Positions 36,801 through 50,319 of a DNA stretch of 64,000 nucleotides are shown here, piece by piece. Location of the stretch: assembly GCA_030533445.1 (NCBI GenBank), contig CM060075.1, positions 34,363,196 through 34,427,195 of the forward strand. Reading direction: 5' to 3'. A model generated the notes under the pieces. That model was given only the letters and a program-made list of their open reading frames with translations, was not told where the DNA came from and made no database searches. The position numbers and the translations under genes are program-made. Origin of the DNA: Cyprinodon diabolis. Taxonomy: Eukaryota; Chordata; Actinopteri; Cyprinodontiformes; Cyprinodontidae. Each line of letters opens with the position of its first letter. Position 1 is the stretch's first letter.

Positions 36801-39800
36801 GTAGTACATTAGTGATGCTTTGCAGATTTCCAACGGTAGTGTCTATATGGCTGGTAAGGTCAGAGTTTGTCATCGATGTCCGTAGTAAGTTGAGGGCCTG
36901 TTGTAAAAGCCACAATCCCCTCTGCACTTCCTGAGCTTGCTCCGTTGCCTTCCCAAGAAACAAACAAAACCAAAGAGTTAAGAGTCGTCTTTTGGAAGCG
37001 ATAAGGATCATAGGATGTAGGAAGTAATCAGCTCTTCCGTAAGAAATTAACTGGAGTCACAGGTCTTCCTGACCAAAAAAAGAAAGAAGAAAATACTCAA
37101 GCAATAAAAGACCTCTATTATATTATGCATGATAAACATTATATATGCTGTAAGCAGGTAGAGTTTGCCAGTGTTTTAGCAAAGATTATAGTCGTAGTTT
37201 AAATAGTGTCTGATTTCAGTGGCTACTTACGTCTTTCTTCTCCCATTCATCAAAGTTGACACTAGTTTTGGGAACAGAGACAGACTCTGACAAATCACAT
37301 CCTTCTCTGCATGACTTCTAAGAAAAGACAAAAGAAAATCCCATTTACAGCCATCTCACTCAAGTTTCCCTAAACCAGTTTTACACCTAGAAAACAGCAG
37401 CTATGCTCTAATTGTCTTTCTTTGAGTTGCGTCTTACTGCAGTCATACATTTTTCTCTCACCATAGTGACTTCTGCGTCTCGTGCTTCTTGAATGAAATG
37501 GTTCAAGAATCTCAGGTCACAGATTGGCCTTAGTGGGGACAGTAGGCCTGGACGGGTCCACTCCAACACTAAAAGCAGCAAGGCGAAAAGTCCTGCATAC
37601 AGACAAACAGTCACATTTACTCAATGGCTGAGAGGTTATAAGAGCCATCGATCACATGCAAACATCAGAGATTATTTCTGTCCCCTTTGAGCAGCATAAG
37701 ACATATGTCTAACATAGCTTGTGATTACAAAGAGACATTCATACTACAATATCATCTCTCTGCTTCATGTCTTATGACTTGGGTATGCCTTTATGTTACG
37801 CGGTGATACGCAGTCTTATGTATAATTCAAGTGTGTTGAAAAGTTACCTTTTTTATTTGTGTCCTATTTAAAACACAGTCGCTACAATGGAGCATATTTT
37901 GAATTTAGCCCTACAAAAAGTTAAAATCGGATATGTACCCATCTGTACATAAAAGACACAAACCTGATTCTCCTCACTGTATATGACATAAAACCAGGCT
38001 AAACATTTTTAATCAATAAGACCTACATTGTTTTCAATTTGCAACATCAGAACCACTGACAAAAATAGGTACCTCATGCATTCAGACTCTATATCTGATA
38101 AAGTTTGCCAAATAATGCAGAAATAATATTTTTAGGAGGACATCAAGATGTTCTTTTTAAGTTCTTTAAAACTATAAATAAGTTGCACCTTGGCCAAAAG
38201 AGCAAAAGATGCATTGAAAGGATTTTCATTAAAATGATAAGACATTTTGAAGCCATCCATTGTTGATATTCATATATTTGATCTCAATGCATGGCTGCTG
38301 AACGCATTCATTGGTGAACACATGCATGTATTGGCTGATGCAGATACAGGAAAACCCCACTAATATTGGCCAGAAACATCATAGTCAGATGTATCAGTCA
38401 ACCATTAAATAGTACACCAGAGATAAAACAGCTCATTTAAGGAACCCAATCAGCAAGCTAATTACATTAAAGTCCCACAAGACGAGACTCAATCTTTGGG
38501 ATTTTTAACTATCAAGGAACAGCAACTACTTTCTCTGGAACCCTTGAGCAACAAGTCCTCCAGAAGGGGACCTGAACTAGAAAGTGAAACTGACAATACT
38601 GAAGAGAAAGTGAAACTTTAACTCTATCTAAAAAATCAAAGTGCTCCACTTTGGTTAAAATTTCCTTAAAAGGTTTGAAAGTCTTTCTCTGGTTATGAGC
38701 CTTATATTTTTTTTTCTGTGGTTGTTCAGTGTGACAGATAACTAACCACCAGTTCAAATCTCTAAGAAGTTAAGGCAACATATAAAAAGGCCCTTTCAAT
38801 GACAGAAAAAAAGGAAGGAGAACATGAAGTTAAAAGTTGAACTTTTCATCATTCTGCATCATTTTCTGAAGAGATTCTGCTGTGGCAACAGATTGTGCAG
38901 TTAGGGTTTACAAAATTGTGAGTATGGAGGGGGGTCATTTTCATGTTGTACTCATACAATGCAACATATTCAATTGAAATAGGACTTGAAATGAGCCCAT
39001 GTGTGGGGCGTACTGATCCACACATTGGCTCCTTTGGCTCATTGGAACTTGAGTCACTTCTGTGCATCATCTTTTTGATTGTTCAACCGCTTCATAGATG
39101 ATTAACTGTTTTGTCTTTTATTCTGTTCAGCTATGCATACAGTAGCTGTCAGATTCTGCAGACCTTTCATTCATTCATTAATTGTCAGTCTTTCATAATC
39201 TGAATGAGAGGGTTCACACATTGGAAAAACAATTGTGAGGACAGAACATCGCTGGAGTATATCCTGTTCTTGAAGGCAACCTGTGCAAATTGCTTTTAAT
39301 TGGCTTCTACTACTGTACATTTCATTAAGCTGGCCGTACACTGTGCGATTTTGCAGGCATGCGAGAATTTTTCGATCGGGCTGACTTTCAGCCTCATCGT
39401 GCATCGTATAGTGTACATAGGGTTACGAGGGGCGATCAGCCTTCCACGACCAACCCCCGATCAGGAATCTTGAGATCGGGAGAAAGTCAAAAATGTTTGA
39501 AATTCAGTCGGCCGTCATGGACAAAACGCTCAGTGGGCATGCGCAAACAAGGATTCTTCTTCCTTCCTCCTTTAGAACTTGGTGTCCACAAAAAGCTCTA
39601 AGGAGTACAGAAAAGAGCATATTTTTGGTGTTGCTCTTTTCTTGGGCTCAATCATGACACTGATTCACTTTTGGTTAAACTAGGACCTGTTAAACCTAAT
39701 AATCCTGGTATTGGATTAATTCATCATGCTGTTAGACAGTGATAAAGTATGATCTTTGGTAAGAGAATCATGTCAGGGCTTAGTTCAGAACTTTTTTAGG

Positions 39801-42800
39801 GCCTTTATATGTTAATAACTAAATTAGATATGTTTTCCAACAATTTTCAATTTCAAATTTCCATTTTCAGTGAATACATTTTAATTTTTTCAACAGACTC
39901 AGGAGATTACTGGGAAAGCCTCAAACCCTTAAGGTTCATCATGACATAATATACAAAACAAACTGAAATAAATAACCTCTACAGAACAAGGCATCTTCCG
40001 TGGCATGGAGTGAGCGTAAAAGTGGCAGCACCCCGAGTCTAGAACCAACTTCCCTTTGACCTGACTTTCCCTCCACTGCAATTTTAAACCCAAACTGAAG
40101 ACCATGTTTTCTGCTTTGTCTGCCTTTATGGTTGTGTTTTTCGTTATATGATTTTACTCCTCACTTCTTCTGTCACCTCAATATATTTTTTCAAAGCACT
40201 TAAATATATAATAATATAGCACATAAATCAATATATTAATGTAAGAATAAGCAAAACCCATCAGATTTGTGTCATCATTATATAAATTTCTGCAAAATCC
40301 CTCAAGGGACATTTTTTTGGGTTTTTTAGATAAAAAAAAATATTTTAATATATTTTAGCCATTGACAATGCATCTAAAAGGTGCAATAACTGTTTGTTCA
40401 TGACAAAAAGAAAGAGGTGGATAATAAAGACCCAGAAAGTTAAAAAGCCTTTACAGAGATTGGTTTAAACAATCTGACGACCCTAATCACCTGGTTAAGT
40501 AAACAGGATAGGGTGAACAGATGTCCTGATTGGAGTGGGACAGTCTGGGACAGTCACTGCTGTCCCTTTGTCCCACATACTGTCCCGCATTTGATTGGAT
40601 CAAATCAGGAAAAAATAATAATCATATATATATGTATATATATATTTATATTTCTATATATATATTTACAGGTGTCTTCCTAAATGCAAAGAAAAAAGAG
40701 CTGCAGTCACTGTCGCCCCACGACATGACCAAGCTATACATGGTAGGTGAAGGATGTTAATGAACAAAATTTGAGGGACACTGAGATTAAAGAAAAACAA
40801 ACAACAAAACCACAACAAAGACTGTGAAATGGTTTCTAACTGGGCCATTCTTAGAGAGTTTTTTTTTTAAACTTCAGCAAAGTTATTTTTAAACTTGATA
40901 CGAAGGCAATGCAATGCAAACCACAATGGTAAAAGCAGGTCACAAAAGACACACACAGCTGAAAGATCAATGTAACAACATGCAATTTTGAAATTACAGA
41001 GTCATTCAGTTTTGTACACATTTGCATTTAACAAAAGTAAGACACTGGCTTTCTCACTCCAGCCCTTTAGGTGGCGGTAATGCATGGGATTTTCCCCAAA
41101 CAGAAGGGGAAGTATGCACGTTGAACTAAGCATTTTTCCACACAGCGGTAACAGTAAAGTTCTGCAGCAATGGATGTGGGATGAGTAAGGTTTCAAGGTC
41201 ATGAAGTCAAAGAAACTGAGCAGTAGAACAAGTATGCTTGTCGTTAGAGCAAAGGAAATTAAAATCAGAATATAGGTTAAAAGAAAAAAAGAAATCACAA
41301 TTTTGATTTTTAATGAATTGTTCAGTTATCATAAAAACTTTTTTTTGCTAAATTTAGTAGGTTGATTCAAATTAAGCTTTTTCCATTAACCTTCGATGTA
41401 ATTCTCCAAACTGCGCATAAAAAATGTTGATGAAAATTAGCCAACTGACTCAATGAAATGTTTTAACCAATCTGATCAAGATATGATTAAAATGACTCTG
41501 CAAAGTGACTTGAGATGAGATGTGCTATAACTTTGACCAACATAAAAAAATTAATCAATTAGATTAATTAGATTCAAAAAGACGAAATAACAATGTATCA
41601 ACATTTTCAATCCATGTTCTTTAATTCATAAAAAAAGATCAATCCACCTTAATGATTTCTTTAAATTACTTGTAACTTTAGCACCAGATACTTGCAGATT
41701 CTTGTAGATGTCATCATTTTCAAGCAGAATATGTATCCTGCTAAGCTAAGTTCTTGCCCTACTCTTTAAGTTCTCCCTCTGTCTTATTAACATTTCCAGT
41801 CATTGTATAATGTAGTTCAAACATAAACCCTCTTGTGTCAGACAGAAACCCTAACTGTTCCAATTTGATTATCCTTTAGCTCAACTTTCCATGATAATTC
41901 CTCTTTACATAAGTCACTCTCACTGCTGTATGCTGACAGTAAGTACTGCCTGAACATGACTACTTCACACATCATTATGTAGACATTATGTATACCTTTA
42001 TGCATACCTTTATGCATTATGTAGACATTATGTATACCTTTAAAGCCCCTAGTGAATACTGACAGAGCCGCTCAAGGAGAGGGTTTTTGCAAACAGAAGC
42101 AAAAGGAATTTTTTGGGGTGTCAGATCTTCCCCCAGAAATGCAAACACTGCATTTCTAATGCAGCACTCTGTAAAGTCAGCATCAAGGAATGACTAAACA
42201 GAATATGATGATTCCCCTTTAAGGAAACATGTGATGTCTTAGATTATGAACAGTAAGATAAATACAATGACAGTGCAGGAAGAAGCTCGTTTAGGTCTCA
42301 TTTCCATGTAAATACATTAGTCAGACTAATTTGGAAAGACTGACAGGCTTGTTCAAACAGCTCTTTTAATTTGGATTTAAGTTAATCTCCAACACCCACT
42401 CACAACTGACCGCATTCTGATACAATTTTTACTAAAACTCTTGATAAAGGTATTTCTCTGAGTCATGTGTGCACATTGCCCTGCTCCCTGGTGCCAAATC
42501 CTGAATGCACTTATTCACAGAGGCAGGGATGCATGACTTAAAAAAGACATGATAAATGGAACAGATTATCTTTCTGGCAGACCCAATTTAAAGAAATTTC
42601 CCACACACCTGAATATCTTACAAAAAATGATGCTATCTCTGCATATTTGTTGCACCTTAGTGTGTTCATCAAAGCGTAATATGAGACAAACAGAAGCTGC
42701 CCAAAGACCTTTTCACTGGACTTGCACTAGTCAAAAGGCATGACTCGGAAATCGGCTAATTCTCACATGATCTGCTACGAACTGCAACCGGCTGGTCATG

Positions 42801-45800
42801 CAAGCATCGGCCGTTGTGTTTCTGATGGGTTTTTCTTTAAGTGAACAAGCATCTTTCTCCTGCGTTTGGTCCATGTTTATTTTGGTCAGAGGAAAGGTGA
42901 AACAGAGATCTAGAGACTCAGACAGGAGCAGAGGGAAATCAGTGGGAGAACACTTGCTGGGAGAGTTCTATAACTGGAACGAGCGGCCAGCTTTGGCCTC
43001 TCTGAAGCTAAAGCCGGGCATACTCATACGCACACTATATGACAAAACCGCAGGGCTTCTTTGTACAGTGTCAGTTCACAGCTCACTGTGAGTTCACAGC
43101 TCACGATGCATGTTCAGCCCTACGCTCTCATGCAATCTACCTGAACACAACTCGTACGTCTACTGTGAAGGAGTAACTGTGAAGACGGGTGCATTTCTAT
43201 TGGCTGATTGGTAAATGTAAGTCGTAGCCACTGTCACGTTGCAAGATGGTTATTCTAAATATCTGCCACTGTCAAGATTTTTGTCACAAGTTATCTCTGA
43301 CCATGGAACAGCAACAATGTCCACCGGTCTCACAGTGCGATGTGCAACAGAAGTTTTAGAGCGAGTAACAACTTCTCCACAAATTTCCTAAAATTGTTGT
43401 CATTTTTCTTCAACAGCCCAAAATGGCCAATAGAGAACTATCATATTTGTAAGATAATTGTAAGATAAAGGGCTGGAGTGAGAAATTGGGTCTCTTACTT
43501 TTGTTAGTGTGATTAAAATTTGATAATTATTGAATAATAATAATAATTGAACATTAATGGAGAAATGTACCCCCTAAATTTACCTCTGGCTTCAACCCAT
43601 CCCATCAGGGAGCCGTGGGCTGCCCTTGTGCAGCACCCAGAGTGCAGGATGTGGGGATCAAACCAGGTACTTGCAACCTTCTCAGAGCACAAGCACACTG
43701 CTCTAACCACAAGGTCAACACTCCCCCTCATGGGGATGTTTATATTGATTTAGTGCCTCTGCAATTTGAAAATTCCTTTTTTGTTAAATTGTTCTTATAT
43801 TGCAAATGCAATTAATTGCCAAGTCGTAACCCACATTATTGTAAAGCATGCCAGTGGTGCTATACTCTGATTTTCAAAGATTCCATATGCTGTGACTCAG
43901 TAGCGTGACTCAGCTTGAAGGTTATCGGTGACCTCTTCACTAACGCCACTGCCTACGTGCGAACGGCTCCCTCCAAAAAGTGCCTTCACACATACGCTTT
44001 GTCGTGACTTTCTCACCAAGGTGGTGGAATTTGCAGACCAGCACTGCAGCCAGACTACAAGCAAACAGCTCAGTGTGCCAATATCAGCCGCCTAAAAACA
44101 GTGTTTAGATAAGCAGCTTCAAGTAGCAGCACTGTGGACAGAGGAAAGCTCCCTGCAGGTACGTCACGAAGGCATTGAAAAGGGGGAAGGCTATAAGTGA
44201 AACTACATTTCCGATACGTGCTATTACGGAATGCAAGCAAGATGGCATTTAAAGAATGTAGAAGCAGTTAAATGAACCAATGGGCACGTCAATAGATAAC
44301 ATACATGTTGTTTGTGGTGTCAGACTTCTAACATGTTAAAGTTCAGAATTGTAAATAAGTAGCCATGAGATGACTGACATCATTTCCTGCTCAGCTGGAA
44401 TCCCTCAGCACAGTCAGCTTCTGATAACCTTTTGCACTTTTCTGCTGACAGAAGTATGCAGTGAAACCTGCGCAATAAGCTTTCGCATTGAGTGGCCTTC
44501 TTTTCCCTGTCTGCTGGGTCATGCTTGAGAAGGTAACTTCCCTTGAGAATGAAACTGATTAACACAGAGGTCATCAATACTTAATGTCTTTTTTTTAGGG
44601 GCTATCCACGGGAACTTCAAGTTGCTGGAAATAAAACATCTTCAGCTAAAGTCAGAAATAAACTCGCACGTCACAATGATTTAGTCCGGACCTTTAACAA
44701 TGCTTATACCACTGTCTTCAAATAGATTTCTGCTAAGATGAATCTTCTTGGAAGTAGAAGATGAAGAAGATCCTACACATGACATGAGATTTAACTGGGT
44801 GGTCTTAAGGGCAATGTCTTCTCATGTTTCCCATCTCTTGTCTCTGATGTGCTCTTTTGCTCAACGTGATGATATCATCTATTATCTTTGCTATCTTTCT
44901 TCCATCCTTCCTGCAGTTTTGATGTGAGAATTATCTTTTCGACATCTCATTGAACTACAAAAAGAGGTAAATCACCATTTTTTCAATGCATCGCTCAGTT
45001 AATTACTTTTGCAAAAAGGGAAACAGAAATTAATGTTACACTATCAATATTTCCATTTTCCATGTCAAAACATGCAAGTTTCTAACTTCCAACTTTAATG
45101 CACCTATGAAGAGGATGATTTTTCATCAAACTGTGTGGTAAATAGCATGAACTACCCTACGCTTGTGATCTATTTTGACAACCTTTTCTTGAAAGAAGTC
45201 CAAAAGTTTTGAATGAGGCTACAAGTTCCATTCAGGAAGTTGTTACTTAACCTCTCTATTGTATTTCTACACAAGTCCATGAGTTAGAGCCACATGGTGA
45301 AGTAGAGAGTTAGAAATATTTTCAAATATTCTACTTTTACACAGCAGAGTTTAATAAACAGATTATTAAAATGAACAGAGACTGTCTTAGGCACCTATTA
45401 GTTACGAAATATGTAGTTTTTTAGTGTTCGAATATCAAAAAATGATATATCTTACTATTTGATAGCCTTATTACCTAATGATATAGGTTGTGCACAATCA
45501 TAAAACACAAATAAAAATTTCTTTTTATATAGCAAAATGTTTTAAAATAGAAACACAGATAGAAAAAAAACTGATCCATGTCAGTGCAGAGCATTAGAAT
45601 ATGCTTCCTCAGAAATACTGTTTTCCAACTTTTCCTTTTTTATTCTTTCAGGTTATTAACTTTTTCTCATTAAATGCAAGATTTTTGCTCGTAGTCAATT
45701 AAAATCAAAGCAATATGAACAAACAGTATTCTTGGTGTTGTTTCAGAAATACATGTTTTGTTATAAGAGCAAAAAAACTGACATAGTAATAAACCATTTA

Positions 45801-46048
45801 TAACGGTTCTATTAAGTTGATTGGATATTAATAAAAGATTGTTCATGAATATATTTAAAGTTGTGTAAATGAATGAAAAAGTTTGATAAATTTGGTGCAA
45901 ATAGAACTAACAAATATCGATGCATTTCATTCATGCACTATAAACCCCTGGAGCATGCAGAGCTGCGGCGCAGGCAGGTCATGCCCACATGGCCAACTCC
46001 ACAAGCCTGGAAACAGTCGCTCTTACCTCTAAAAGTTTTCCGCAACAT
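30826..46048 (-). CDS. epo: Erythropoietin
   Basis: Secreted four-helix cytokine that drives red-cell production through the Epo receptor. Minus-strand coding exons: exon 1 at 46048-46027 (probable), exon 2 at 37592-37462, exon 3 at 37317-37231, exon 4 at 36948-36784, exon 5 at 30978-30826. All have GT/AG borders; phases 1, 0, 0, 0 match the vertebrate gene. The predicted protein is 185 aa. The signal peptide spans GLFALLLLVLEWTRPGLLS. The four Epo cysteines are present: Cys32 (PLRPICDL), Cys54 and Cys58 (KSCREGC) and Cys180 (AQPCKQ). Exon 4 has EQAQEVQRGLWLLQQALNLL and exon 5 has HHNFLRGKVHLLL, the receptor-facing last helix. There is no N-X-S/T sequon. Introns 1 and 4 are long (8.4 and 5.8 kb) and carry repeats; introns 2 and 3 are 144 and 282 bp. 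Exons 2-5 are certain; exon 1 is less so. Confidence 0.93.
31356..31491 (-). repeat. tRNA-derived SINE in epo intron 4 (minus)
   Basis: Its complement carries GCCTAATGTTTAGGGCATAG, CTTGGAATCCTGAGGTTGTA and CTCCCAAGGTGC. This matches the SINE at 34036 in the opposite orientation, so the two form an inverted pair in one intron. Confidence 0.75.
31492..33781. other. epo intron 4, unique-looking part
   Basis: No exon seen. A segment starting AAAGCCTGGAATACACTGTG at about 31934 resembles the start of a segment at 39331 (GGCCGTACACTGTGCGATTT), possibly an old miniature transposon, but no matching right end was found. Confidence 0.4.
33782..34007. mobile_element. TTAA-flanked miniature element, copy 1
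   Basis: Ends are CTTAAAGGTATAGGGGAGGAT and ATCCTCCACAATACCTTTAAG, near-perfect inverted repeats with TTAA at both borders, as for piggyBac-type elements. The interior ACTCACCACCGGTAAGTGAAA is shared with the copy at 58601. About 226 bp, no coding capacity. Confidence 0.8.
34036..34260 (+). repeat. tRNA-derived SINE in epo intron 4 (plus)
   Basis: An A-box-like TGGCCTAGTGGTTAGGG and a B-box-like GGTTCTGAGTTCAAAATGC head the element. It continues with GACCCTTAACCCTCGATTGC and ends in ATCGATAAAGT then an A-rich tail. Complete-looking SINE; not a tRNA gene. Confidence 0.8.
41973..42042 (+). repeat. Short tandem duplication, period 42
   Basis: CATTATGTAGACATTATGTA followed by TACCTTTA occurs at 41973 and again at 42015, with ATGCATACCTTTATG between. 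A local slippage-type duplication. Confidence 0.85.
43595..43730 (-). repeat. tRNA-derived SINE in epo intron 1
   Basis: The complement reads TTGACCTTGTGGTTAGAGCA (A-box-like) and GGTTGCAAGTACCTGGTTTG (B-box-like), then CACTCTGGGTGCTGCACAAG. Degenerate relative of the SINEs at 31356 and 34036. Confidence 0.65.
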
Positions 46049-46290
46049 TCGCGACAAGCAGCGGCATTTTTCAAACGCATCGTGAGATCATCGGACACAC
46101 GCAGAGCAGACAGCGTCTGAGGCAGCGCTCAAATGTCCAAAAAGGTCCAAGATGCGAGCAGGAGCGCAGCTCTGCGCGTCAGAACCGAGCTGCGTTCACC
46201 TAGCAGACTTCATCACTGATGAGCTTTGGGAAAACCTTTTATTTACCTCCCCTGAGGAGACAGTGATAACACGAGCACGCGCCTCTTTTT
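46027..46290 (-). promoter_or_regulatory. epo: Probable epo first exon and promoter
   Basis: On the minus strand an ATG at 46048 opens 22 coding bases, ending at 46027 with TTTTAGAG|GTAAGA. This gives the phase-1 junction that exon 2 requires and yields MLRKTFRG before LFALLLL. Upstream is GC-rich sequence with AATAAAAG, TATA-like, at 46243-46236, so transcription may start near 46210. Farther up lie a GATA site (TGATAA on the plus strand, 46264-46269) and GCGTG, the HIF core, at 46280-46276. Three out-of-frame ATGs precede the coding ATG. An alternative first exon elsewhere remains possible. Confidence 0.6.
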
Positions 46291-46499
46291 TTTTTTTTTT
46301 TTTACGTCCCACACACAGAGATTAAACATCAACCCACCATGCAGTCCCCCCTCAGTGCGCAAAAGCATGAAAAAAGACAGACAACCAGAGCCATTGTTGC
46401 TCCAGAGGGGGGGAAAAAATCATGCAGACATGCCCATAACTCACTGCGAAATTCCATAGCGGTGTCCGCATAGCCTCACAGGGTCCTCGTGCTTTGGCC

Positions 46500-49400
46500 A
46501 ATAGGTCCGTCTATTGGCCATTAATTGGAAACGAAGCTCTTTTGTGGATCTCATGTGCACTTATCCGGTAGGTGTTTCTAAAAACTCATGCCGTTTTCAT
46601 TTTTTCTTTTTTTAATAATGACTTTGAAAATAAGATGTCATCGTTTCCATGATGACTGGATGAAATACTCCTCCCTTAAACTAATTTAAGATTTATTCCT
46701 TTCTTAAACACTCTGTTAAATTAAATCAAAAAATGTCATTCATTCATTGCTGGACATTTTTTTCAATAATAGAAACTCATTTTATGTTTTTTTTTTTTTT
46801 TTTTTTTTGCAGACATATGTTTGTTAATGATATAAATTAATGTTTCAATCAGATTTTTATAACATGTTACATTAAATTTTTCATTCACAACTTTCTCCTG
46901 GTTGATTTTCTAACTAGATTTAGTTATAGCAGAGTTATAAATACTGCTTAGATGTTTACATACTTCACACATTGGCTCAGAAAGAAACACCTTTAATAAA
47001 TTTAAAATATGCTATTTTAAATATACATATTACAATAACCTACCTTTCTGATCACCATTGTGAGCACTCTAATTTCCAGAAATATCCTGTGGTTCATCTT
47101 CAGGTTATCCAGGTTACTGCTTTTTCCATTGGGTTCAGATTTCAGGACATGAGGACTGTCCTCTTCATGGAAAGTTAGATTTTAATTAAGTTTAAAGTTA
47201 AGTACTTAGGTTATTATATTGGGTTTTTTTCCCCCCTCAAAAAAATCCTGGCGTTTCCAAGAACCCAAGATGTTAGTCACATGTTCGAGTTTATCCACTC
47301 CTAGAGCAACACAACCACCATGTGAAGGACCTTTTTGGGAAAATTAGTGTTGAAGATGTCAATGTTTTTCTCTGTAAACACGTTTCTGATGGGGGTATTT
47401 GGATGGAATTCATGCCAGAACAAATTCACAATATAAAATAAAAAGTCCACCAAATTTTCTAAAAAATAAATGCATAAAATAGTGAAATGATACAGGATAT
47501 AAGCAAAAATTAAAGAAATTTGTTAAAATCGAATAGGTTTCTAACTCATTCATTTCAACTCGGCTGTTTTTAGTAAGTGAGCGCCAAGAAGATACAAAAG
47601 TGTTCATCATTCGCAGAAATACTATTTCATTATGGGCATAAAAAGAGTAGCATACACTTTATTGATCTTTTGGGGAATTGCTTATTAAATGACAAACTAC
47701 TCCATCAATGTTAATAAGACAGACAAGCTCTCCAAGAATATAAACCGGGGTAACCAATAAAAAATCAGCGAGGTCCAAATTAAGAAAATCAACAACAAGT
47801 ACAGGTCCGGAGACATTCCCTGCAGTATATATATATATATCTATATATATATATATTTTTTTATTTTTTTTTTTTACAGTGTCATGTCTGGCGATGTGGC
47901 AATAAGGATAATTGTCTTGATGCCAAAAAGAGCCCCACAGATTTTACTTTCACAAGTGGAGCAGTACGGCTATCGCCATAATGTCCCTCTTGATTTATGC
48001 ATATAAATAGCTTTACTATAGTTCATGCAGGGAGTATTACAGATTATATGGACACTGCCATGTAAGTAGAACAGGAAAGAAAAAACATAAAAAAGGAGAA
48101 AAGATTAAAGAAAGAGGAGTTAAAAGGGAGATGATAATAAAACATCTTCAGTCTGCTTCATCACCTGCAAAGAGATGTAAAAAGAACAGCACAACCAATG
48201 TATATAGTAGAATAGATACAATAAAGTAATACCTGACACTATCGCTGAAGTATAAGTGGTATTATTTAATCTGACATGTATACCGTGGTAGCTGAATATA
48301 AGAATATGGGCTTTCTGTATGGAAGTATATCTCTGCTTTATCATATTCACTGGAGAAGTGGCGCAAGTGAAATTAGATACTGTTGTCGGACAGCAAGCAG
48401 TAATTAATAAATGCTTTAAATCAGGTTGGGTCCGGATTAGCCAGCAGGTGGGTCCAGATCCGGACCCCTGTCCGCTAATCCATGATCTCCGACCTAGACC
48501 ATATTTTTTACGGAATTGGTGAGAAATGGAGATTTTATCTTGTAGATGTTCCTATAATCCAAGACAGAGAACATTTATTTCAATAAATAGTGGCCGTGGC
48601 CATGTGCTCCTAACATGATTTCTATTGGAGGAGTCAAAATAATATTCAAAGAATTTTCCAGGAGTCCAAGATCATTTGAGAAAAGCTTTAGAAAGTATTA
48701 GTTGGTCTAATTTCTCCATGGAAACAGAAATTAATGCAATAAACCTAAAATAAAAACCCTCTAGTCATAGTCATTGCACAATACTCCACTGCAGAAGAAC
48801 AGATAAAGGTTGTTTGAACTTATGGACAAGCTAATAATATATAGGGACTCTGGTCTGGACTGACAAGATTAAAATTTACATTCTAAACTTGTTAGGAAAT
48901 GGAATTTAACAATGTTAAATTTTGGCAACAGAATGATTTCAAACAAAGCAAAAGAAATAAAAATAGATTGCTTAAATTATCATTGTCAGCAAAGCAAGCT
49001 TTTTATAAAATTGAACATATACATACATAATTTGTCAGAATATTTAAGAAAAAAAAATCCCCCAAATCATATGCAAAAAAGATAGTATCATGGTACCTAA
49101 TCATTCTTCATTTGGTTTCATAAACTATAATCAAATTATTATTAATAATTATTATAAAAAATAATGCCATTATATATCCTACTGAAAGGAAGTGGATTTA
49201 AAAGTGAACACTAGGTCTCTTCCTGTGTCTATGTAGAATATATTGGTTGTGAATTTCTTGTCAATGACCTTATTATCATTTTTCTGAGAAACAAAAGAAA
49301 AAAAAATTAAACTGTTCAATAGATTTTATTTAATGCAATTTTTCTAGATAAAAATCAGCTTATAGAACTGTCCAGGACCAATCAGTGGTTTCTTGATCTA

Positions 49401-50310
49401 TCACATAAATGACTGTTTTTTGAATTTTTTTAAGATGTCGTTCATAACAGCTACAGGTTTTCAGAGGTATTATAGATGAACAGGATGTTATGCGTTTCTG
49501 TGCTTGCAGTTGCCCCGCCAGACGCGACCAGGATTCAAACCTGAGCGGTTCACATTACAAAGACTTCTACTACTTCCCCATAAGGATTTGACAGGTAATT
49601 ACAGTCTTTGTCACAATTACCCTGATGCTGTTAGAAAGCCTCAAAAAGTTTTGTTTTTAAACCAAGACTTTTAAAACGCACATACTGATGTTGTAGAGAA
49701 ACAAAATGTATTGCATTTTGATAACAAGTGTGTGACAAACTTTAACCTGTTAAATGGCAACTCCAAAATCCCCACCATGATAGGCTAAACAAAGTAGGAC
49801 ATTTAAAAAAGAAAAAAAAGTTAACATGTTTTTTCTTGAATAATGCATAGCTTTGTGGTCTACATGCAAAATGTTCTATGTGCTGGAAAACGTGCAATGT
49901 AGATCACCCTGAACCTTCCTTATGGACGTTGCAAAGCTGTGGAGGCAGTATCATGCTGTTGGCATACTTCTCTTCAGCAAGGACAATAAAACCGGTTAGA
50001 GTTGCTGGATGCAACAGAAAATAGAGAGCAGCAAAGTGGAAACATGCAAAACCCGTTGCAAATACATAAATGATTTAATTCACAAAACACATGCAAAGGA
50101 AAAATGCTGAAAAAACTAACTGATAATTCTAAAAGGCTGCAAACTAGACCAGGCATAATAGACATGCTCCGGACAACTTGTTTGTTCCTTTAATGAGGTT
50201 CTGATTCCCTTTGGTTTGATCACCGTTTCCCCGCACTTCACTTATGTGGTGCTAGTTTGCCAATTTTCTTAACTTTGTGTTTTATGTGTTAGCATTATTT
50301 ATGGACGATG
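46500..50310. other. Intergenic, upstream of epo
   Basis: No gene recognised. Long T tracts (46283-46303, 46788-46808), an AT-rich microsatellite at about 47827-47858, an ACTTTATTGATCTTTTGGGG repeat tail near 47656, and a B-box-like tRNA-SINE scrap near 49505-49560 are present. Confidence 0.5.
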
Positions 50311-50319
50311 GCCTATACT

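Larger units (their letters stand above)
37593..46026. other. epo intron 1
   Basis: 8.4 kb with no coding exon found. It contains AT-rich microsatellite sequence at about 40625-40668, the 42-bp-period duplication at 41973, the SINE at 43595, and a repeat-like stretch at 39331-39480. If exon 1 of epo lies elsewhere, this would be upstream intergenic sequence. Confidence 0.5.

Noticed and set aside
39331..39480. Miniature transposon starting GGCCGTACACTGTGCGATTT
   Set aside because: Resembles segments at 31934 and 43012 but I could not find a matching inverted right end, so no boundaries can be given.
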